The notes beneath the pieces are model-generated. The model was not told the DNA's origin and searched no databases. It saw nothing but the letters and a program-made list of their open reading frames with translations. A stretch of 64,000 bases of DNA. It comes from Nemopilema nomurai. Lineage: Eukaryota; Cnidaria; Scyphozoa; Rhizostomeae; Rhizostomatidae. Positions 56,862-64,000 of this stretch are shown piece by piece. Numbering within the stretch: the first letter of the stretch is position 1; every line of letters starts with the position of its first letter. The stretch covers positions 34,044 to 98,043 of the forward strand of contig ML133490.1 in assembly GCA_003864495.1 (NCBI GenBank), given 5' to 3'. A program made the position numbers and the translations under genes.

Positions 56862-59800
56862 ATGGCGTCGAAGTCGGGAGAAATGTTGAGCTTGATAATA
56901 AAATGGAGTGGCAAGGAATACAATATTGAGGACATTTCTAGCTCAAATACTGTAGCTGACCTCAAACGATCAATTCAGACCCGAACATGTGTTCTTCCAG
57001 AGCGACAAAAACTTTTGGGGTTGAAGTATAAAGGTAGCTGCCTTTATTTTGTACATGCATTACATGCATACATTTATTATTTGGTAATGCAGGTTTACCT
57101 AAAGGCAACTAACGTTGATGTTGACCTGCAGCATAATTAACCGAGCTTCATTTCCTTGCACACATTTCTTTGTCTTCAGCCTAATATGATCCTAACCGCT
57201 TTATATATAGTCATGCGCGTTTAACTATTTTTACATTTGCCCGATTTTTTTTCGCGTGTAACTGGTGAAAGTGGTTCATTTGTGGATCAGTAATAAATGC
57301 GGATCCAGGAAGATTCCCGAAGGGTGCCGAGGAGCTTGAAATGGAAAGAATCAAATTTCAAGTTTAATTGAATCTTAATTTAATTTGAATCAGATTTGAA
57401 AAACAATGAAAGTTTGGAGGTACAAAATAATGATCCCCATGTGGTCGTTTGTATCCCTATGACCGAATCTGAGGATGAATTTGGAGATGAACCTGGTGCT
57501 GAATGGTAAGATTGTTGTAATGAAAAAGCGCCATTTTGGCCATGCGTCAATGCTTATCTGCTATAATGTTGTGTCCGTCAGTGTTGCCAAGTTGAAATCC
57601 TTGAACATCCCAAAAAACCACAGGGTCCTAACATGCATAAACCATTTTAGTTTTAAAATTTATGAATTTGGATCACAGCATAACCTAAAAGAGTGTCATG
57701 GATGATGCAAAGTCTGGTGAACATTAAAAAATTTGTTGATTATCAATTAACATTTTAAGGTTTCCTAACAATACGTCACTGTCAGTTTGACCCAAAGTCT
57801 AACAGTAAAAATCTGTGCAATAACTCATACTTCTTGTATATGCAAATGAGAGCAAAATTGAGGCCTCTATGGTTATGCCCAAAATTTTCAATACATTCAA
57901 TACTTTTGTATTTATGTTCTACTTTTTGTATGAATTGGAGCAAACCTATGCACAGGGATAGTCTTTATTAAAAAGCAAAATCCAAATAGGCAAAAACTTC
58001 TGTTAAGCACCTAGATTTTTATTCTTTGCATGGTAATTGGAATAGGGATAATTGAAGATTTACTAGTTACAATCTAAACTTCATCAATTTTTTTCTGAAA
58101 TAAATTGATCACAAGATATGGGCCAGTGGCATGCATCAAAACTGAATGAAGGGTAGATGTGCACATACTAGTTCATAACCAAATGGTTTGCTCACCATTT
58201 TCTTCAATTGCATACATGACCAGAGCGCTTTTCAAATTGGGTTATGTTGCATTACATTTAGCTTGTTTTGAAAAAATGTTGCTTATACACAATTGCAAGC
58301 CCAATGGATAAAAGTCACATCTTTTGATGAAAAGTATCTACAATAGCAATGGTTTAGAGCAGAGGTCTCAGACTCGCGGCCCGCTGGCCAACTGCGGTCC
58401 GTCTGAGGATAATTTACAGCCCCCGTCTTGATATTAAATAAATGTTAATGGCAAGAAAAAGCAGAAATAGTTTTTGCATACTTAAAGTATGGAGTACAAA
58501 CAATACCAGGGAGATGAGAGAGCCAGCCAGGTTGCCACTCTTAAAACACGTCTAGTGCCACAAAGGACTTGTTCACGTTCACGTTTTATCAGCGCTTTTC
58601 TTGTGGAAATCCTGATGCGGCCCAGCCTCACCCAGACTCTGCCTCCAGCAGCCCCCAGGGAAATTGAGTTTGAGACCCCTGGTTTAGAGTATGCTGTTGT
58701 TGTATCTGAACTAGTTAGACCTCTACTAGGGACAAAAATGTATGTCCATTGTCCATATGATTAGATGGGCAGCAAAAAAGTTGGTTAAAACCTAGCTTTG
58801 ATTGAAAGGGATGTTCAAAATTTCAAAAAGAGATATTAGAACAAAGGTCACTAGGTACCTTGTAGAGCATTTGCCCTTGGGGCTGATTCTAGTGGATGCT
58901 TGAACCCCAGAGTTGGAAGAAGGGGACAGCAGAAATGTGCAGAAACATGCCCAGTGTAACCGCTGGGCGCCCGTGCAGGCTCATGCAGTGATAAGTAGTT
59001 TTCTTGTGGAGAGCAATTTCTGGATACTGGCATATTGATCAGGCGTTTCAATTGTCTCATGTATCAATCTTGGATGTGAAAGCCCTGAGCTGTGGTGGAT
59101 TTGAAATAGCTAGCCAGCCAAGGTTTTCTTTCTGATGAAGAAGGGATGTAACTCTGGTAATTGAAACCAGTTACGTTCTGGGAGGTGCAAGAAAAGTTTT
59201 AAATAAATGGTATATGCCAACTAAATGAGTTTGATATGTTCTTATTGTTGCAACATTTTACGTAGCTGTTTGATTCAGAGACCATAGAACTGGGATGAAA
59301 TAATGTCTTTTGTTAGGTACAAACTAGTTTCTTGTAGTGATGAAATATTTGTCATGCACTAGTCTAATTTGTGTATTGTTGTCTAAATTGGGATTTGCCA
59401 ATAGGAAAAGGCATCATTTTTATTCAGGTTGGGAATGGAGTTATTTGCCATGACTTCCTCAGCCCCCTGCTGGATTTGCCCCTGGAAGTTGAATTTGACT
59501 ATTTATTAATGCAGATTCTTTTGGCTGAATTTGAAAAGGGCTGTGATTTGCTCACAAATGCATTTTAACTTGTTGGAATCTCTTTTTTCTGGCTTTATCA
59601 GAGGTTTGTTATGGCTTGGCTGTAATTACATCACATATTGTATTACTATCTTTTTCATCCTAGTCAATTTCTGTTGTCTTTTTGTTATTTTGAAGTCATA
59701 ATTTCATATAAAATTATGTTCTGTCCTAGGAAAACCTGCTGGAGATGACATAAGGCTAAGTGTCTTGGCTGTTAAACCTGGGATGAAGATCATGATGATG

Positions 59801-62800
59801 GGAACGCATGAGGAAAATCTAGTAATGATTCCTATCTGAAAATCATAATTTTTGCTTTCATGAAAAGGGTTATCTAGGTTAAGTTGAATATGTTTCTAGC
59901 AATGTTTTGAAGTAGTTGCAATTAAGAAATATTTTAGCCTATAAGTAATTTAAGATTTTACAGTTAATTTGATTTAATTCAATCATCCCTAGGCATTGTG
60001 ATAATGAGCCAAGAGGTACTTCGATTAGACAGGAGTGTAAATTGAATTACCCTTTATATTCCACTTGGGAGAAGGGGTTGGTTAACTTAATAGATTTGAT
60101 GTACAGGGACGTGTCATTACTTTGGGGTAACTTTTTTCCAAAAAATGCGGAATTATGGGTAACATTTAAAGAAATTTGCTTGGAAAAGTATCACAAAATT
60201 TCATGGAGACATTAAAAATGAACAAAATTAATGTTCATTTACATCATTGATAACTTAATGAATTGGATTGCTATATTGTGAACACCTGGCTTATACCAAT
60301 GGGCTCCCTAAATAGACTTTAACTCATGTTTGCGGGATTATGATTCACAGTTTTCTAGACATGTGTAGAATTATGGGTCCAAATCTTGAACCACAATGGA
60401 ACGTCCGCGTCCAAACAAGGCTTAGTGAAACAGTAACCCCCCCCCCCCCGAGATATTCCATTAACAATTTTGTGAATTTCTTATGTTAAGATATTGTTTT
60501 GTTCATTTAGGAAACCATTATCAAGCCTCCAGATGATGTTGTTAAACTAAAGATACTTGAAGATGAAGATGTAGGTGACGAAGAAGTTGCTTTAGAAAAC
60601 AGGTAAGTTGGAAAGTTATGCTTACAATGGAAAACATTTCTGGCATACACACCAGAGGTACCTCTGTGTTCCTATTTTGTCGAAGAACATCTCACTGTTG
60701 GCTATTGGCTCACTCTTCTAGATTCAATCACTCTTCTAGATTCAATCACTCTTCTAGATTCAATCACTCTTCTAGATTCAATCACTCTTCTAGATTCAAT
60801 CACTCTTCTAGATTCAATCACTCTTCTAGATTCAATCACTCTTCTAGATTCAATCTATATGTCGCTCTCATGCTTGCAAGACACCAACCATTTTATGCTT
60901 CAGTTTACTTGAAACAGTCATCGTAATTTAAGTTAATTTCTTTCTGTTATTCGTTTGTGCTAGAGGAAAAAAGTAAATAGACAGTTTCGCAATGCCTGCA
61001 TTGATAAGAAGAATTACCAATTATTGATTTGAGAGAGGCAATATAATACACTTGAAACCATTGGAGCCTATAAGCAATTAAGATGCAGTGGTGGCTTGCC
61101 ACAACGATTCAGAAACATCAGTGAGCAATGAATCAAATAAAATTGTTCAATGTGTTCGCTGCGAGGGCACTTCATTTAAATTCATATAATTACCAATTAA
61201 GATATATATTAGCTGCACGAAGCTAGAAGATTAACAATGGGAAACTGTTCAAGAAAGAGCCTTGCTCTGCAGAAGGTCTTCTGTTCCGTGGAAGGTTTTC
61301 TTCTAATATTTTTCCAGTGCTCCGTTGAAGTGACTTTTCGTGCTGTTAGTGTGTCCTGTTAAAGTGGTTATGGGTCAATATCTGGCAAACTCACAGTGCT
61401 ACAGAAATCCATTTCCCTTCAATCTTCAGCTCTGCCTCTTCAACTATGCTGCTATTGCAATACTTTTGTTTGATTACAGTGTATAACTAAGCAGTGTCAA
61501 ACACGTAGAGAGCACACCCGCTTTATCTGTATACAAGAAAGGCTTCTGTGCAAATTTACTTTTGTTTTCATTTGTTTATACTTTCGATTCAAGGGATGAA
61601 TTTTTAGCGAAGGTGCAAAGAAGGGTAGCGTCGTACCAGATCAAAGTTCTGAACGAACCGCGGCCTGGGAAAAAGCTTTTAGTTCTCGACGTGGACTACA
61701 CTCTTTTCGGTAATATTATAATGTGTGTCTTTTGCATTGCAACATCCCATTTTTCCTAATTCAATTTTTTTGAATTTGATCCTGTCATTAATTTCGCTGC
61801 ACTCCCTAGCGTTAGAAAGTTTTCTGCTATTGTTACACGACCCTAGCTTTTCAAATTCTGTTACCATACCAAACTTGGTTACACTTAATGCGCATGTTAA
61901 TGGTATGTGCACTATGTTGCAGTCCAAACATCTTAAAAACCAAATAATAGTAGAAAAAGGGAACCAAGAACAAGGTAGGGAAAAGGGTAAGCTAGCAAAG
62001 GTAAACTAGAGTGCGATGAAGTAACCTTGCAAGCAAGAAGGCAATCAAGTGACAAATTACAACAGCTGCGCAATCAGTTAACTTTTAAACATTTTTGAGC
62101 TGAAATTCAAACGATACTTTCCAAAGTGGCATGAAAGGGGTAATAATTTGAAAACATGTGGAGGTTTGTTTGTACCTCTCCTCTACAATCCTGTTTAGTT
62201 ACAAGCTGTTTAGGTGTTATTTTTTTATAGTGTTATTTTTTATGGTGTTATCTTTTTATGGTGTTATTTTTTTATGGTATTATTTATTGTCTATAGTTTG
62301 CTTTTATACGACTGGATTTTCTTTTGTGCAGATCACAGGTCAGTGGCAGAGAGAGGCTTTGATTTGATGCGGCCGTATTTGCACGAGTTCCTCACTTCTT
62401 CCTATGACTATTACGACATTGTGATATGGTGTAGGTACATTATTTTATTTCAGCTTCTCAAGATATCTGTTCATTTTATTCCAGTCAGAAATTCCCTTGA
62501 CGATGCCTCAATGTAAGAATGACAGTGTATGTACGATTAATTCACTAAGAAACAAGCTTTTCGGATTTTAGCATATGTAAGAATGACAGTGTATGTACGA
62601 TTAATTCACTAAGAAAAAAGCTTTTCGGATTTTAGCATACGTATTCTGCCAAAAGGTGTCACGCAGCGTGCATTGCTGGTGTGTCTGCTCTGCCTTCCCC
62701 CTCAGTGTTATTTATATCCCAGGATGTTTCAAGTTATGACCAACTTTGAAAAGGCGTTAGGCGGTGAATTTTCTTGAGCTGTCGTATAAATTAAAGACCA

Positions 62801-63740
62801 CTACCATATACGTAGCTTTTTTATGTGTCAGTTTCATATCTTGTTTTGATGATTCTATTTTTAGCCGCTACAAGCATGAAGTGGATTGAAGCTAAGATGC
62901 AGGTAGGCCTCGTTAGCAGTCCTTCAGCTATGATTCTAGGCAGTGACCCATAATGACACTAGTACGTATTCAACCATGGCAATATACAGCAATTTGCCGC
63001 AATTCACGGCACCAATCCTTGTGTCTGGTCCGTGTGTAGCCTCAAAACAAGCCACATCGATGTGGTGACATCAAAAGCGCAGCATATCTCTAATCGATAA
63101 TTTCGATAATTTTTTGACGTTAGTCTCCAAAGCCACTTGGCAAGGAACAGAGCCACTTGACAAGGAACAGAGCCACTTGGCAAGGGACAAAGCCACTTGG
63201 CAAGGGACAAAGCCACTTTGCAGCGGAGTAACTGTTTGGCAAGGAACATTGGCTATTATACACTCGTTCGGCATTGAGCCTTTTGCTCTTCCAACAGTCA
63301 ATGGGAGGTGTCAAGCGTGGTTTGATTCTTGTGTAGAAAATGACTGCCCCTACTGAGATCAAGCTTCTCCAGAAATTATGATCTGGTTCTGTTTTATTGG
63401 CGAAAGGCGGAAAATGCCCGTTTTTTAAACATGCTGTTGAAACCAATGTTTTAACTGAAATGTTTTTCTTACTCATGTTCTTTTAAAATCAGGCTCTGTT
63501 GGGATTTTATAGAATTAATCTCAACAACAGCGGTTGAAGGAGACAAATTGTTTTTGTTACTTTTTGTAATTTCAGTAATATCAATAAATATTGGTTAATA
63601 GTATTTTTGTTAGATAGTTTTTGAAGTATGTTTTTTTGCAGGAGCTTGGCATTACCAACAATCCCAATTACAAAATCATGTTTATGTTAGACAGCAATGC
63701 TATGATAACTGTCCAGTCGCCATCTTATGGAGTTATCGAG
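56862..63740 (+). CDS. UBLCP1: UBLCP1, ubiquitin-like domain CTD phosphatase (partial at the right edge)
   Basis: Exons: 56862-57033, 59730-59821, 60511-60602, 61594-61709, 62332-62430, 62865-62902 and 63642-63740. All have GT-AG borders and phases that agree, giving 236 codons; relatives have about 318 residues, so the C-terminal quarter lies beyond the window. Residues 1-88 form the ubiquitin-like domain ([34 protein letters not shown]), which binds the proteasome. The HAD-type phosphatase follows, with the catalytic DxDxT motif in [10 protein letters not shown] (exon 4), then [15 protein letters not shown] and [13 protein letters not shown], and [14 protein letters not shown] (exon 7). The enzyme is nuclear and dephosphorylates the 26S proteasome, reducing its activity. 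For exon 5 I chose the donor GTAGGT at 62431 over one five bases later, because it restores IWSATSMKW. No defect is seen; the gene looks functional. Confidence 0.93.
57394..57505 (+). other. Possible alternative exon in UBLCP1 intron 1
   Basis: A frame with protein-like acidic content ([20 protein letters not shown]) lies between an AATCAG acceptor and a GTAAGA donor. Its first phase fits exon 1 of UBLCP1. Its 112-base length would put exon 2 out of frame and reach a stop soon after. If read through, the frame ends TGG TAA two bases past the donor, so it could also be a terminal exon of a short isoform or of another gene. Confidence 0.3.
58360..58681. mobile_element. hAT-type MITE in UBLCP1 intron 1
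   Basis: 322 bp with inverted ends (CAGAGGTCTCAGACTC at the left, GAGTTTGAGACCCCTG at the right) and a perfect 8-bp target duplication, GTTTAGAG, at 58352-58359 and 58682-58689. Eight-base duplications and CAG...CTG ends are typical of hAT elements. A GC-rich GCGGCCCGC stretch follows the left end. No transposase. Confidence 0.9.
60420..60450. repeat. Poly-C run in UBLCP1 intron 2
   Basis: A run of about 13 C bases at 60437-60449, a place where sequence length is often uncertain. Confidence 0.8.
60713..60858. repeat. 18-bp minisatellite in UBLCP1 intron 3
   Basis: About eight perfect copies of ACTCTTCTAGATTCAATC. Because 18 is a multiple of three, an open frame with RFNHSS repeats runs through it, but it is intronic and not a gene. 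Confidence 0.95.
62213..62290. repeat. 17-bp imperfect tandem repeat, UBLCP1 intron 4
   Basis: Four to five copies of GGTGTTATTTTTTTAT with length variation in the T run. It lies just upstream of the polypyrimidine tract of exon 5. Confidence 0.8.
62511..62638. repeat. 64-bp direct duplication, UBLCP1 intron 5
   Basis: Two adjacent copies (62511-62574 and 62575-62638) differing at about one position (AAACAAGC versus AAAAAAGC). A recent tandem duplication. Confidence 0.9.
63128..63222. repeat. 22-bp minisatellite, UBLCP1 intron 6
   Basis: Four to five copies of AGCCACTTGGCAAGGGACAA-type units, slightly diverged. Intronic. Confidence 0.9.
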
Positions 63741-64000
63741 GTAGACCATCTTTTCAACAGTCAAACTATTTTAATGCTTTTTTAGCGTGCATAATGCCCT
63801 CACCTGATGTCGTCAATAATCAACTTCACTGGGCGATCTGATTCCGAATGTGAAGATCCCGTGGGAACTCGCCATTTGCTTTTAGCTGGAATGATTACGC
63901 CCATTAGTTCATTTCAGACAAGCAGTCGATAGGCCACATTGCTTCGAGCACCTTTACCTGCTTGGATGTGTTCCTGAAACCACAACATTGTTAATTTGGC
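63741..64000. other. Start of UBLCP1 intron 7
   Basis: Begins with the GTAGAC donor. No further UBLCP1 exon is visible before the window ends. Confidence 0.6.

Noticed and set aside
60618..60926. Frame with RFNHSS repeats
   Set aside because: It is a by-product of an 18-bp minisatellite within a UBLCP1 intron.

Overview
This window is nuclear DNA of an early-branching animal, most likely a cnidarian; a sponge is possible. The reasons are split genes with GT-AG introns, an animal UBLCP1 gene, a P2RX7-C-terminal-like gene, and a dense mix of Copia, Gypsy, LINE, PIF/Harbinger, hAT and TA-target DNA transposons. It is AT-rich, gene-poor and repeat-dominated, and one base (37971) is ambiguous.

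Layout. 0.6-3.3 kb: a decayed Copia LTR element on the minus strand, with both short LTRs, primer-binding site and polypurine tract still visible but the middle of pol deleted. 3.9-7.1 kb: a small unrecognised split gene on the plus strand whose large intron holds a ~288-bp tandem array; each unit carries several inverted repeats, one with a compensatory change, so the array may encode a structured RNA. 10.7-11.4 kb: remnants of an unrecognised C-x2-C protein. 12.3-18.3 kb: a two-exon P2RX7_C-like gene on the minus strand, cut by a 5.27-kb Gypsy element with apparently identical LTRs and a 4-bp target duplication (CGCA). 19.8-25 kb: a TA-flanked MITE, a LINE reverse-transcriptase fragment and a 2.1-kb minisatellite of 26-bp units with higher-order structure, plus a short inverted outlier of the same family.

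29.2-44.2 kb is the oddest region: a 15-kb composite with ~2.1-kb inverted arms. Each arm holds a copy of the same MITE. Inside lie four arrays of a ~169-bp unit arranged + - + -, two near-identical ~790-bp segments in the SAME orientation, each between opposed arrays, and a 3.4-kb centre that holds a diverged third copy of the arm terminus. Perfect mirror symmetry would require the two segments to be inverted, so one cassette has apparently flipped or was exchanged (or misassembled).

44.9-49.2 kb: a TA-flanked DNA element with a LINE 3' end inside it, and a second LINE fragment. 52.4-56 kb: MADF-type DNA-binding genes and a PIF/Harbinger transposase, all broken; the MADF-BESS gene and the transposase are convergent, as expected for the two genes of one Harbinger element. 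56.86-63.74 kb: the one clearly functional host gene, UBLCP1 (seven phase-consistent exons, running off the right edge), with a hAT MITE and several minisatellites in its introns.

Most breaks in the transposon genes are single-base frameshifts, several at short homopolymers, so real decay cannot be separated from assembly error by reading alone.
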